A stretch of DNA of 45,109 nt from NCBI GenBank assembly GCA_903914175.1, contig CAIWNX010000043.1, positions 1 through 45,109 on the forward strand, in the 5' to 3' direction. Every line of letters begins with the position of its first letter. Position 1 is the first letter of the stretch. This document shows, in pieces, positions 1 to 8,242 of this stretch. Source of the stretch: an uncultured beta proteobacterium. GTDB taxonomy: Bacteria > Pseudomonadota > Gammaproteobacteria > Burkholderiales > Burkholderiaceae_C. Both the position numbers and the translations under genes were made by a program. The notes under the pieces were generated by a model. That model was not told the origin of the DNA and did not search any database. It saw only the letters and a list, made by a program, of their open reading frames with translations.

Positions 1-676
1 ACAACGCACGGCGCAACACCGCGGGCGTGAGGGTCTGCAACGTGCCGCTGACACTGGTTTGCAGCACGGCCGCATCGGCGCTGGCGTCGTCGTAATAGTC
101 CACGTGCGCCACCGTGCGCGCCGGTTCACCGTGCACGCTGCGCATAAAGCGAAAGCGGTAGTGGCCCTGCACCGGGTTAAAAGGCGAGACATGAAACACC
201 TTGTCGGCACGCTGTTCCACGCCGTAGCGGGGCGCGTCCAGCACATAGCAGTGGCGTTCGCCAAAGGTGTTATTCACCTCCACCACGATGGCGCGCAGGG
301 CGCCCCCCTGGTCGTCTGCGGCGCGGTGGCAATACCAGAAGCTCACCGGCTTGAAGGTATAGCCCAGCACGCGCGGGTAGGCATGCAGCCATGCCTCGCC
401 GGTCGCGTCATGAATGCCTTCGCGCTGCAGGACTTCGTCCAGCCAGGCGATGGCCCCGCCTTGTTCAGGCGAGCGGCCATCGCCGTGGTCGGTGTCGAAG
501 AAGCTCAATGCGCCCGGGTGGTTGATGTTCCACTGGCCTGCCTGTCGCGTTTGCTGTTGCAGGGTGCGCAATGGCAACATCAAAAAGTAGGTGGGGTATG
601 TGAACGCGTGGCGCTGCGGGCGCAGCCGGGCGTGGCGCACCTGGCCGAAACCGATGAGGGGTACGGGCTTGCTCAT
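1..676 (-). CDS. DUF1365 family protein (partial, 3' end outside window)
   Basis: The reading frame starts at an ATG at 676 and stays open to the window edge, giving about 225 residues; the C-terminus is missing. The product matches my knowledge of DUF1365, whose members often sit beside an FAD amine-oxidase-like protein and a cyclopropane-fatty-acyl-phospholipid synthase-like protein in light or oxidative-stress operons (for example the singlet-oxygen regulon of Rhodobacter). Visible family features are the N-terminal GxVRHxRxRP-like segment with FTYPTYFLMLPL, a central FNNTFGERH-like stretch (seen as VNNTFGERHCYVLDAPRYG), and HVSPFNPVQGHYRFRF. It overlaps the upstream FAD gene by 4 nt (ATGA), so the two are translationally coupled. 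The biochemical role is unknown; a part in membrane-lipid modification is only an inference from usual neighbours. Confidence 0.88.
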   Translation of the reverse strand, partial: MSKPVPLIGFGQVRHARLRPQRHAFTYPTYFLMLPLRTLQQQTRQAGQWNINHPGALSFFDTDHGDGRSPEQGGAIAWLDEVLQREGIHDATGEAWLHAYPRVLGYTFKPVSFWYCHRAADDQGGALRAIVVEVNNTFGERHCYVLDAPRYGVEQRADKVFHVSPFNPVQGHYRFRFMRSVHGEPARTVAHVDYYDDASADAAVLQTSVSGTLQTLTPAVLRRAL

Positions 677-1971
677 GCGTCGGCCAACAAGCTTGCTGCG
701 GCGGCCAGCCCGGCCTTGAGACCGTCTTCATGAAAGCCGTAGCCCATCCAGGCGCCGGCATAGTAGCGGCTGTTCTTGCCTTGCAGTGCCGGCATGTCTG
801 CTTGTGCAGCGACGGCGGCCAGGTCAAACACCGGGTGGGCGTAGTCGTATTCGCCAATGATTTTTTCCTGTGCAATGGGGCGTACCGGATTCAATGACAC
901 CAGCACGGGCTGCTCCCATGGCAGCGGCTGCAAGCGGTTAAGCAGGTAGTGCAGGCAGACCCGTGCGCCTTCTTCCCCTGGCGTGGCGGCGCGCTCGTAG
1001 TTCCAGGCTGCCCAGGCCGCCTGACGCTTTGGCAAGACCGAGGCATCGGTGTGCAGCACGGCTTTGTTCGACTGGTAGCGGATGGCACCCAGGGTTTCAA
1101 TCTCTTGCGCCGTGGGCGCGGCCAGCATGGACAAGGCCTGGTCTGAGTGGGTGGCGATGATGACTTTGTCGAACAGCTCAGCGCCAGCGTCGGTGTGAAT
1201 GCGCACGCTACCTTTGCGCTCATGTTGCAGATACTCGACGCGGCGCACCGGGGTGTTCAAGCGCTTGTCGGCAATGCCTGCGGTGATTTGTTCCACATAG
1301 TGCCGGGCACCACCCTGCACGGTCCACCACTGGGGGCGATTGGTGATTTGCAGCAGGCCGTGGTTGTGGCAAAAGCGCACCATAGTGGAGACCGGGAACT
1401 GCAACATCTGCGCCGTGGGGCAGCTCCAGATGCAGGCCATCATGGGCAGAAAATACCAGTCGCAAAACGCAGTGCCAAAGCCCTGCTCATGCAAGAAATC
1501 GCCCAGCGGCTGGCGCAGCTGCGCGTCGGTTCCACTTTGGGCCATGCGGGTGCTCAGGGCATTGAAGCGCAACAGATCGCGCAACATGCCCCAAAAGCGC
1601 GGGTTGACCAGGTTGGCGCGCTGGGCAAATACGGTGCTCAGGCTGGAGCCGCTCCATTCCATGGCGCGGCCACTGGCGTGATCCTGGGCCTGTACCGAAA
1701 ACGACATGTCGGACTTTGCGCTTGCCACATTCAGCTCAGCCAGTAGCGCAATCAGTTGCGGGTAAGTGCGCTCGTTGAGCACCAGAAAGCCGGTGTCGAC
1801 ACCGTGGGTCACCTCGCCATTGGGCGTGGGAAGCGTCACATTGACGGTATGGGTGTGGCCGCCAAAGTAGTCGCCTGCCTCCAGCAGCGTGATGTCAGCC
1901 TTGCCCCGCAGGGCATGGGCTGCTGCCAAGCCTGAAATACCCGAACCCACAACGACAACTTTGATTGACAC
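673..1971 (-). CDS. FAD-dependent amine-oxidase-like protein
   Basis: A flavoprotein of about 432 residues in the NAD(P)/FAD-binding amine oxidase superfamily, the usual partner of DUF1365 proteins. The N-terminus carries a Rossmann dinucleotide motif (G9-S-G11-I-S-G14) and, at the end of the second strand, LLE31AGDYFGGHTH, the acidic residue expected to bind the adenosine ribose and the GG pair typical of this superfamily. I chose GTG 1971 because AAGGG at 1979-1983 lies 7 nt before it. A GTG at 1977 in the same frame would leave only 1 nt between that site and the start. The gene is divergent from a TetR regulator and is probably controlled by it through the dyads between them. The substrate is unknown; related operons in other bacteria respond to light or singlet oxygen. 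Confidence 0.85.
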   Translation of the reverse strand: MSIKVVVVGSGISGLAAAHALRGKADITLLEAGDYFGGHTHTVNVTLPTPNGEVTHGVDTGFLVLNERTYPQLIALLAELNVASAKSDMSFSVQAQDHASGRAMEWSGSSLSTVFAQRANLVNPRFWGMLRDLLRFNALSTRMAQSGTDAQLRQPLGDFLHEQGFGTAFCDWYFLPMMACIWSCPTAQMLQFPVSTMVRFCHNHGLLQITNRPQWWTVQGGARHYVEQITAGIADKRLNTPVRRVEYLQHERKGSVRIHTDAGAELFDKVIIATHSDQALSMLAAPTAQEIETLGAIRYQSNKAVLHTDASVLPKRQAAWAAWNYERAATPGEEGARVCLHYLLNRLQPLPWEQPVLVSLNPVRPIAQEKIIGEYDYAHPVFDLAAVAAQADMPALQGKNSRYYAGAWMGYGFHEDGLKAGLAAAASLLADA

Positions 1972-2000
1972 GCGCACGCCCTTAAATTGATCAACCCAAT

Positions 2001-2020
2001 TTGATACCAGTTGGTAGCAA
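2001..2020. promoter_or_regulatory. Dyad operator candidate between FAD gene and tetR
   Basis: A 20-bp imperfect palindrome, TTG-a-TACCA-gt-TGGTA-g-CAA, pairs in 8 of 10 positions. A second, weaker dyad lies at 2025-2049 (ACTG...CAGT outer arms, with TGGTA and TAACCA inside). The TTGGTA half-site recurs at 2011-2016 and 2030-2035, 19 bp apart. Both dyads sit in the 117 bp between divergent starts, where TetR-family regulators commonly bind. Binding by the adjacent TetR protein is inference. Confidence 0.55.
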
Positions 2021-2088
2021 TATGACTGTTTGGTATTTTTGTAACCAGTGCATTCTATTTCTCAACTCAGGCGTATACAATTTGGCGC

Positions 2089-2706
2089 ATGGTCAGCACT
2101 ACTCCCACCAAGGTCTCTTTCAAGGCGCAAATGCTATTGGCGCGGGAAGACGCGATCATCCAGTCCGTGAACCGCCTGCTGGCTGAAAAGGGTTTTGAAG
2201 CAATGACGGTGGACGAAGTGGCGGCCGATGTGGGCATCGCCAAAGCCAGCCTGTACAAGCACTTCCCCAGCAAAGAAGACCTGGCAGCGGCGGCCATGGC
2301 GTCGGTCATGCGCCGGGCGCAAGTATTCTTGAACGATTTGCCACCGGACGCGTCCCCCATTGACAAACTGCGCCGCGTGGTGGCGTGGACCATGGGCCTG
2401 AAACTGGCAGGTGAAATGCCATCGCTTCCCAGCCAGAACTCCAGCCTGCGCAGCGCCCTGATGGGCCACAAAGACTATATGGACGGCTTGATGGATGTGA
2501 GCGACCGTTTGGGTGCCTGGATTGAGGCCGCGCAGAAGCAAGGCGTACTCAACCCCAAGCTACCGTCCATTGCCGTGCTGTACACCTTGTACGCCCGCGC
2601 TTGCGACCCGGTGCTGGAATTTCTGAAAATAGGCGACTTGTACAACAACGACGAAATCATCGCCCTGGTTCTCAGCACTTGCTTTGAAGGTATTGAAGCC
2701 CGGTAG
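2089..2706 (+). CDS. TetR/AcrR family transcriptional regulator
   Basis: A 205-residue protein of normal length for TetR repressors. The N-terminal DNA-binding domain is clear: a helix around residues 18-36, then a helix-turn-helix at about 40-63 containing TVDEVAADVGIAKASLYKHF and SKEDL. The remaining 140 residues form a ligand-binding domain without a recognised ligand signature. It is divergent from the FAD/DUF1365 pair, so autoregulation together with control of that operon is likely. A TATACA hexamer at 2074-2079 ends 9 nt before the ATG. An in-frame ATG at 2131 has AAGG about 7 nt upstream and is an alternative start, although the VSFKAQM segment ahead of it resembles the conserved N-terminus of related regulators as I remember them. 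Confidence 0.92.
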   Translation: MVSTTPTKVSFKAQMLLAREDAIIQSVNRLLAEKGFEAMTVDEVAADVGIAKASLYKHFPSKEDLAAAAMASVMRRAQVFLNDLPPDASPIDKLRRVVAWTMGLKLAGEMPSLPSQNSSLRSALMGHKDYMDGLMDVSDRLGAWIEAAQKQGVLNPKLPSIAVLYTLYARACDPVLEFLKIGDLYNNDEIIALVLSTCFEGIEAR

Positions 2707-2727
2707 TCGCCAGTACCACGACAGGGG

Positions 2728-4230
2728 CTAGAACCGCTCCAACTCCGCGAACTTCAGACGCCCGCCGCGCACCAGCATCTTGCCGTATTCGGCGCAACGC
2801 TGCGGCGTCGGGATCACCTTGCCGGGGTTGAGCAGGGCCTTGGTGTCGAAGGCGCGCTTGACGCCGAACATCTGCTCGTTCTCTTCGGCTGAAAACTGCA
2901 CGCACATCGAATTGAGTTTCTCGATGCCCACGCCATGCTCGCCGGTGACGGTGCCGCCCATGGCCACACTGGTCTCCAGAATGTCGGCGCCGAACAGCTC
3001 GCAGCGGTGCAACTGATCCGGGTCGTTGGCATCGAAAAGGATCAGCGGGTGCAGGTTGCCGTCGCCGGCGTGGAACACGTTGCAGCAGCGCAGGCCGTAC
3101 TTCTTTTCCATCTCGCCGATGGCGATCAGGATGTCGGCCAGACGCTTGCGCGGAATGGTCGAATCCATGCACATGTAGTCCGGGCTGATGCGCCCGCTGG
3201 CCGGAAACGCGTTCTTGCGTCCGCTCCAGAACTTCAGACGCTCGGCCTCGTCGCGGCTGATGGCAATCGCGGTGGCGCCGTGTTGTCGCAGCACGGCGCT
3301 CATGCGGCCGATCTCTTCTTCCACTTCTTCCGGCGTGCCGTCGCTTTCGCACAGCAGGATGGCAGCAGCCGTGAGGTCGTAGCCGGCGTGCACATAGTCT
3401 TCCACCGCAGCCGTCATCGGCTTGTCCATCATCTCCAGACCGGCCGGGATGATGCCGGCGGCGATGACCCCGGCAACGGCGTCGCCGGCTTTGCGGATGT
3501 CGTCAAAGCTGGCCATGATGCAGCGCGCCAGTTGCGGTTTGGGAACGAGTTTGACCGTGACCTCGGTCGTGACGGCGAGCATGCCTTCGGAGCCGATGAC
3601 GATGCTCAGCAAATCAAGACCGGCGGCATCGAGCGCCTCGGAGCCGAACTCGACCGCCTCGCCTTCCATCGTGAAGCCGCGGACTTTGAGGATGTTGTGC
3701 AGCGTCAAGCCGTACTTCAGGCAGTGCACGCCACCCGCGTTCTCGGCCACATTGCCGCCGATGGTGCAGGCGATCTGGCTCGACGGATCGGGCGCGTAGT
3801 AAAGACCGTAGGGCGCGGCCGCTTCGCTGATGGCCAGGTTGCGCACGCCACACTGCACCTGCGCGCTGCGGCTGTGGGCGTCGATGCGGATGATCTTGTT
3901 GAACTTCGCTAGCGACAGCGTCACGCCCAGACGGTGTGGCATGGCGCCACCTGACAGACCGGTGCCGGCGCCGCGCGCCACCACGGGCACGCCCAGCGCA
4001 TAACAGGCACGCAGCACGGCCTGCACCTGCGCTTCAGTTTCGGGCAGTGCGACGACCAGCGGGCGTTGCCGGTAAGCGCTCAGGCCGTCGCATTCGTAGG
4101 GTGTGGTGTCTTCGTTATGCCAGAGCAGGGCGTGCGCTGGCAGACAAGCGCGCAGCGCCTGCACCACCTGGGTCTGGCGTTCTGATTTTTCGAGCAAGTC
4201 CTGCTGCTGTGCAGAAAGGGATGCGGTCAT
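2728..4230 (-). CDS. glcD: FAD-linked oxidase, GlcD-like (glycolate/D-2-hydroxyacid oxidase)
   Basis: A 500-residue member of the FAD-linked oxidase family (FAD_binding_4 plus FAD-oxidase C-terminal domain), the length of E. coli GlcD. FAD-binding signatures are RGAGTGLSGGA at residues 86-96 and PDPSSQIACTIGGNVAENAGG from about 148. The C-terminal domain shows HAGDGNLHP from residue 387 and GEHG at 430-433, typical of D-lactate, glycolate and D-2-hydroxyglutarate dehydrogenases. It oxidises a 2-hydroxyacid to a 2-oxoacid. GlcE and GlcF, the usual partners of glycolate oxidase, are not adjacent, so a stand-alone D-2-hydroxyacid dehydrogenase is equally possible. It is convergent with tetR and divergent from the MFS gene. 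Confidence 0.88.
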   Translation of the reverse strand: MTASLSAQQQDLLEKSERQTQVVQALRACLPAHALLWHNEDTTPYECDGLSAYRQRPLVVALPETEAQVQAVLRACYALGVPVVARGAGTGLSGGAMPHRLGVTLSLAKFNKIIRIDAHSRSAQVQCGVRNLAISEAAAPYGLYYAPDPSSQIACTIGGNVAENAGGVHCLKYGLTLHNILKVRGFTMEGEAVEFGSEALDAAGLDLLSIVIGSEGMLAVTTEVTVKLVPKPQLARCIMASFDDIRKAGDAVAGVIAAGIIPAGLEMMDKPMTAAVEDYVHAGYDLTAAAILLCESDGTPEEVEEEIGRMSAVLRQHGATAIAISRDEAERLKFWSGRKNAFPASGRISPDYMCMDSTIPRKRLADILIAIGEMEKKYGLRCCNVFHAGDGNLHPLILFDANDPDQLHRCELFGADILETSVAMGGTVTGEHGVGIEKLNSMCVQFSAEENEQMFGVKRAFDTKALLNPGKVIPTPQRCAEYGKMLVRGGRLKFAELERF

Positions 4231-4236
4231 GGTGCC

Positions 4237-4242
4237 ATTGTT
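4237..4242 (-). promoter_or_regulatory. -10-like hexamer 6 nt before glcD start
   Basis: AACAAT ends 6 nt before the glcD ATG at 4230. No Shine-Dalgarno sequence is visible, so a leaderless transcript is possible. It is one of a recurring set in this window. Confidence 0.35.
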
Positions 4243-4269
4243 GCACTTGTTCGGCCGCCCTCCTAGAAT
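4241..4269 (+). promoter_or_regulatory. Sigma70-type promoter of MFS gene
   Basis: TTGCAC (4241-4246) and TAGAAT (4264-4269) are separated by 17 bp and point at the MFS gene. The expected transcription start is near 4276, leaving a leader of about 18 nt before the ATG at 4294. Confidence 0.5.
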
Positions 4270-4293
4270 CGGTCCCCCAAGCCGCCGCTGTTC

Positions 4294-5628
4294 ATGGTGA
4301 CGGCATCCACACGAAACCCCATGCCACCTGAAATTACCGGCGCCGGGCAGCGCCGCTGGCAGAAATGGCGTTCATTCCTGCCCACGCTGCCGGCCCATGA
4401 TTTGTTGCGTGACGCCACTTACCGGCGGCTCTGGTCATCGATCCTGATCAGTTCCTTCGGGGGTCAGATCACGATGCTCGCGCTGCCGCTGACGGCGGCC
4501 GTGTTGCTGCACGCCACGCCGACGCAGATGGGCTTGTTGACGGCGATGGAACTCGCACCCTTTGTTCTGCTCTCGCTGCCGGCTGGTGTCTGGCTTGACC
4601 GGGTGCGCAAGCTGCCGGTCTACGTCGTGGGCGAAGGGTTCATCGCACTGGCGCTGGCCACGGTACCGTTGGCCTGGTACCTGGGCTGGCTCAGCATGCC
4701 CTTTCTCTACGCTGTGGCTTTTTCCATCGGCTGTGTGTTTGTCACAGCCGGTACGGCGGCGCAGATTGTGCTCACGCAGGTGGTGCCGCGCGAGCGTCTG
4801 GTGGAGGCGCACGCCAAGAATTCGCTGGCTTCGTCCGGCGCCGAAGTGGCGGGGCCGGGTGTGGCCGGTGTGCTGATCAAACTGGTGGGCGCGCCGATGG
4901 CGCTGCTGGCCGACGCAGCGCTGCTGATTGGCAGTGTGCTGATCCTGCGCGGGCTGAAAGTCACGGAAAACCGGCCCGATACCGGCAGCACCCATTTCTG
5001 GCGCGACCTCAAAGCCGGTTTGCGCTTTGTCGTCGAGCATCGGATGCTGTTGTCGCTGGCCGCTGCGGTCGGCATGTGGCAGTTGTGCCATCAGTGTGCG
5101 ATGGTGGTGCAGATTCTGTTTGCCACGCGTGAGCTCGGGCTCAACGAGGGCCAGGTCGGCCTGTGTTACACCGGGCTGGGCCTGGGCACGATTGTGGCCA
5201 GCAGCCTGGGCAACCGCGTCTCAAGGCGGCTCGGCCCCGGGCCCTGCCTGATTCTTGGCATTGCGGTCTGTGGTGTTGGCTGGCTGCAATTGGCCTTGGC
5301 ACCGCTGGGGGCTTGGGGCGTGTTTTCCTTTGTCCTGATGCTGCTGTGTTTCGGTGTCGGTGCCGTCTTTATCTTCATCAACTTCCTGGCGCTGCGCCAG
5401 GCGGTTACGCCCGAGCCGATGCTCGGGCGCATGACCAGCACCATGCGCTGGCTGATCCTGATTCCGGCCGGCCCTGGCGCGCTGATGGGCGGCTACCTGG
5501 GCGAGCACCTGGGCCTGCGCTACGCGCTGGCGGTCGGTGGCCTGGGCGCGCTGGTGCTGGCGCTGTGGGCCTGGCGCCATCCGGTGCTGCGCAATGTGCG
5601 TGTGCTGCCGACGGCGCTGCCGGGCTGA
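4294..5628 (+). CDS. Major facilitator superfamily transporter (MFS_3/EntS-like)
   Basis: A 444-residue integral membrane protein with about 12 hydrophobic segments, preceded by a hydrophilic N-terminus of roughly 45 residues. It resembles the MFS_3 branch (enterobactin exporter EntS and relatives), with the early segment YRRLWSSILISSFGGQITMLALPL, the LPAGVWLDRVRK loop after the second or third helix, and a mid-protein AHAKNSLASSGAEVAGPGVAG segment. Such proteins are drug or siderophore exporters driven by the proton gradient. The substrate cannot be read from the sequence. The start is uncertain: ATG 4294 and ATG 4321 are in frame and neither has a good ribosome-binding site. It has its own promoter, divergent from glcD. 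Confidence 0.85.
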   Translation: MVTASTRNPMPPEITGAGQRRWQKWRSFLPTLPAHDLLRDATYRRLWSSILISSFGGQITMLALPLTAAVLLHATPTQMGLLTAMELAPFVLLSLPAGVWLDRVRKLPVYVVGEGFIALALATVPLAWYLGWLSMPFLYAVAFSIGCVFVTAGTAAQIVLTQVVPRERLVEAHAKNSLASSGAEVAGPGVAGVLIKLVGAPMALLADAALLIGSVLILRGLKVTENRPDTGSTHFWRDLKAGLRFVVEHRMLLSLAAAVGMWQLCHQCAMVVQILFATRELGLNEGQVGLCYTGLGLGTIVASSLGNRVSRRLGPGPCLILGIAVCGVGWLQLALAPLGAWGVFSFVLMLLCFGVGAVFIFINFLALRQAVTPEPMLGRMTSTMRWLILIPAGPGALMGGYLGEHLGLRYALAVGGLGALVLALWAWRHPVLRNVRVLPTALPG

Positions 5629-5682
5629 GACGCAGCGCACGCTCGCTACAATCCCGCCCATTCCCACCACCGGTAGCCACCC

Positions 5683-6528
5683 ATGTCCGATCGTCTTGCC
5701 GTGCTGCCGCAATACCTGCTGCCCAAGCAGGCGCTGACGGCGCTGGCCGGTCGCGTTGCCAGCGCGCAGGGTGGGCGTCTGACGCACGCGCTGATCGCCT
5801 GGTTTGTGCGGCGTTACGGTGTTGATATGGCTGAGGCCGCCAATCCCGACATCGCCAGTTACGCCAGCTTCAATGACTTCTTCACGCGCGCCTTGAAAGA
5901 CGGCGCCCGGCCGCTGGCGCGAGCCGATTTGCTGTGCCCGGTCGATGGTGCCATCAGTCAGTTTGGCGCGATGCAAAAGGACCAGATTTTTCAGGCAAAG
6001 GGCCACCACTATTCAAGCCGCGCGCTGCTCGGTGGCGATGCGGCACTGGCCGCGCAGTTCGATGACGGCAGCTTTGCCACGCTGTATTTAAGCCCGCGTG
6101 ATTACCACCGTATCCACATGCCTTGCGCTGGCCGTCTGCGGCGCATGATTTACGTGCCGGGCGAACTGTTCTCGGTCAACCCGACCACGGCACGCGGCGT
6201 GCCGGGCCTGTTTGCGCGCAACGAACGCGTGGTCTGCATTTTCGATTCGGCGCAGGGACCCTTTGCGCTGGTGCTGGTGGGCGCCACCATCGTTGGCAGC
6301 ATGGCAACGGTCTGGCATGGCGTGGTCAATGCGCAGCGCAGCGGCGAGTTGCGTGAATGGCCCTACGCTGATAGCGCAGTGACGCTGGAACAGGGCCAGG
6401 AGATGGGCCGCTTCCTGCTGGGCTCGACCGTGGTGCTGCTGTTTCCCAAAGGGCCGCTTCAGTTCAACCCGGCCTGGGCGCCGGGTGCTGCCATTCGCAT
6501 GGGCGAAGTGATGGCGCAGCGCCCATAG
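5683..6528 (+). CDS. psd: Phosphatidylserine decarboxylase proenzyme
   Basis: Phosphatidylserine decarboxylase makes phosphatidylethanolamine at the inner membrane. The 281-residue product carries the self-cleavage site LGST, with Gly247-Ser248. Serine 248 becomes the pyruvoyl prosthetic group, splitting the proenzyme into a large beta and a small alpha chain. Other family landmarks are YASFNDFFTRALK near residue 60, CPVDGAISQFG near 85, YHRIHMPCAG near 145 and FSVNPTTARGVPGLFARNERV near 165. It is slightly shorter than the E. coli enzyme (322). TACAAT at 5647-5652 could serve as a -10 box, with about 30 nt to the ATG. The next gene starts 28 bp downstream on the same strand. Confidence 0.96.
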   Translation: MSDRLAVLPQYLLPKQALTALAGRVASAQGGRLTHALIAWFVRRYGVDMAEAANPDIASYASFNDFFTRALKDGARPLARADLLCPVDGAISQFGAMQKDQIFQAKGHHYSSRALLGGDAALAAQFDDGSFATLYLSPRDYHRIHMPCAGRLRRMIYVPGELFSVNPTTARGVPGLFARNERVVCIFDSAQGPFALVLVGATIVGSMATVWHGVVNAQRSGELREWPYADSAVTLEQGQEMGRFLLGSTVVLLFPKGPLQFNPAWAPGAAIRMGEVMAQRP

Positions 6529-6544
6529 GCGTTTTGCGTTCTGC

Positions 6545-6550
6545 CAGAAT
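6545..6550 (+). promoter_or_regulatory. -10-like hexamer 6 nt before crotonase gene
   Basis: CAGAAT ends 6 nt before the ATG at 6557. No good -35 element or Shine-Dalgarno sequence is seen. It may be coincidental, because psd lies just upstream on the same strand. Confidence 0.3.
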
Positions 6551-6556
6551 GCTGGC

Positions 6557-7351
6557 ATGAAATACCAACACCTGCTGCTCACGGTTGATGGGCCGATCAC
6601 CACCATCACGCTGAACCGTCCGGAAAAGCGCAACGCGCTGGCGCTGCCGGTGATGCTGGAACTGACCTCGGCTCTGCGTGAGGTGGCCAAGAGCGATGCG
6701 CGCGGCGTGATCCTGGCTGCCAATGGCCCGGTTTTTAGCGCTGGTCACAACTTCGCTGACATGGCCGGTGCCACGCTGGCGCAGGCGCAGGAGTTGTTTG
6801 CCATTTGCACGACGATGATGGATGCGATCCAGTCCATGCCGCAGGTGGTGGTGGCGCGTGTCCACGCGCTGGCCACGGCGGCCGGTTGCCAGTTGGTTGC
6901 GAGTTGCGATCTGGCGGTGGCGGCTGACAGCGCGGGATTCGCCATTCCCGGTGGCAAGGGCGGTCTGTTCTGCCACACGCCGCTGGTGGCGCTGGCGCGC
7001 AATCTGGGGCGCAAGCGCGCGTTTGAGATGGCGGTTACGGGCGACGCCATCGACGCCGCCACAGCGGTGCAGTGGGGTTTGATCAACCGCGCCGTGCCGG
7101 CCGATCAACTGGAAGCGGCAACGCTGGACCTGATCACCCGCGCCACACGCGGCAGTGTCTTGTCCAAGGCGCTGGGCAAGCAGGGCTTTTACCGGCAGAT
7201 CGATCTGCCACAGGACGGTGCTTACCGTTACGCAGTCGAGATGATGGCATCCGCAGCGATGACGCCCGACGCGCAGGAAGGCATACGCGCCTTCCTCGAA
7301 AAGCGCCACGCGCAGTACACGCAGGGGGCGCAGGAAACTACCGGAAAATGA
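6557..7351 (+). CDS. Enoyl-CoA hydratase/isomerase family protein (ECHDC3-like)
   Basis: A 264-residue crotonase-fold protein. The CoA-binding and oxyanion-hole regions are present: TLNRPEKRNAL near residue 18, PVFSAGHNFADM near 58 and TAAGCQLVASCDLAVA near 107. The two glutamates that catalyse hydration in classical enoyl-CoA hydratase (Glu144 and Glu164 of the rat enzyme) align with Q112 and with a glycine near 132. The protein therefore resembles the ECHDC3 group, whose reaction is not well established. Hydratase activity should not be assumed. It lies 28 bp after psd and overlaps the end of purU by 14 bp in the convergent direction. Confidence 0.88.
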   Translation: MKYQHLLLTVDGPITTITLNRPEKRNALALPVMLELTSALREVAKSDARGVILAANGPVFSAGHNFADMAGATLAQAQELFAICTTMMDAIQSMPQVVVARVHALATAAGCQLVASCDLAVAADSAGFAIPGGKGGLFCHTPLVALARNLGRKRAFEMAVTGDAIDAATAVQWGLINRAVPADQLEAATLDLITRATRGSVLSKALGKQGFYRQIDLPQDGAYRYAVEMMASAAMTPDAQEGIRAFLEKRHAQYTQGAQETTGK

Positions 7352-8186
7352 CCGTCTTGTGGCCGTTCAATAGCACGCGATGCTCGCTGTGCCACTTGAC
7401 GGCGCGCGCCAGCACCTGGCTCTCAGTATCGCGGCCCAGCGTCGTCAGGTCGTCCACGGTGCGGCTGTGGTCCACGCGCGCCACGTCCTGCTCGATGATC
7501 GGGCCTTCGTCCAGATCCGCCGTCACATAGTGCGCGGTGGCGCCAATCAGTTTCACGCCCCGGTCATGCGCCTGGTAGTAGGGCTTGGCGCCCTTGAAGC
7601 TGGGCAGGAAAGAGTGGTGGATGTTGATCGCGCGGCCGGATAACTTTTTGCACAGATCGTCGCTGAGCACCTGCATGTAGCGCGCCAGCACCACCAGTTC
7701 GGCCTGCTCGGCCTGAATGATCTCGTACTGACGGGCTTCGACCTGCGTCTTGGTCGCTGCCGTGACCGGCAGGTGATGAAAAGGGACGTTGTAGCTGGCG
7801 GCGAGTTGGTAGAACTCGCGGTGGTTCGAGATGATGGCGCGGATGTCCAGCCGAAGCAGGCCGCTTTTCCAACGGAACAGCAGATCGTTAAGGCAATGCC
7901 CTTCCTTGCTGACCATGATCACCGCCGGCATCGCTTGCGCCACCGCGTGCAGACTCCACTGCATCTTGAGCGGATTGGCAAACCAGCCCAGCTGCGCCTT
8001 CAGGTCCGACGGCGTCAGTTGCCCGCAGGCAAACTGCACGCGCATGAAAAATAGGCCCGTGTCAGGGTCGTTGTACTGCGCCGCTTCTTCGATATTGCCG
8101 CCGCGTTCGAGCAGAAAGCCCGAGACCGCGTGAACCAGGCCGAGACGGTCCGGGCAGGACAGGGTCAGGATGTAAACAGGTTTCAT
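7338..8186 (-). CDS. purU: Formyltetrahydrofolate deformylase
   Basis: PurU hydrolyses 10-formyltetrahydrofolate to formate and tetrahydrofolate, supplying formate to PurT and balancing the one-carbon pool. The 282-residue product has an N-terminal ACT domain (about residues 3-80, beginning YILTLSCPDRLGLVHAVSGFL) and a formyltransferase domain. The catalytic triad is visible as N188 and H190 in the INIHH motif and D226 in ADLDEGP. HSFLPSFKGAKPYYQA is also characteristic. I took ATG 8186 rather than a codon further upstream because the ACT domain begins there. GACAAT (8196-8201) ends 9 nt before it, so the leader is very short. The 3' end overlaps the convergent crotonase gene by 14 bp. Confidence 0.96.
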   Translation of the reverse strand: MKPVYILTLSCPDRLGLVHAVSGFLLERGGNIEEAAQYNDPDTGLFFMRVQFACGQLTPSDLKAQLGWFANPLKMQWSLHAVAQAMPAVIMVSKEGHCLNDLLFRWKSGLLRLDIRAIISNHREFYQLAASYNVPFHHLPVTAATKTQVEARQYEIIQAEQAELVVLARYMQVLSDDLCKKLSGRAINIHHSFLPSFKGAKPYYQAHDRGVKLIGATAHYVTADLDEGPIIEQDVARVDHSRTVDDLTTLGRDTESQVLARAVKWHSEHRVLLNGHKTVIFR

Positions 8187-8215
8187 AGGTTTGGCATTGT
8201 CGCCGCAATGCAAGG

Positions 8216-8227
8216 CCCGCTTGCGGG
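8216..8227 (-). other. Short GC-rich hairpin between DUF3567-like gene and purU
   Basis: CCCGC-TT-GCGGG forms a tight inverted repeat in the 56-bp gap. It has no T run, so it is at best a weak terminator for the upstream gene. Confidence 0.25.
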
Positions 8228-8242
8228 TCGCCCCCGCGCCGC

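Noticed and set aside
1988-1995. TTGATCAA upstream of the FAD gene as a possible FNR half-palindrome.
   Set aside because: The required four-base spacer between TTGAT and ATCAA is missing, so it does not fit the FNR consensus.
2672-3912. Alternative frames over glcD on both strands (for example 2672-3352 leftward and 2935-3912 rightward).
   Set aside because: They overlap a complete GlcD with all FAD-binding motifs and show only low-complexity sequence.
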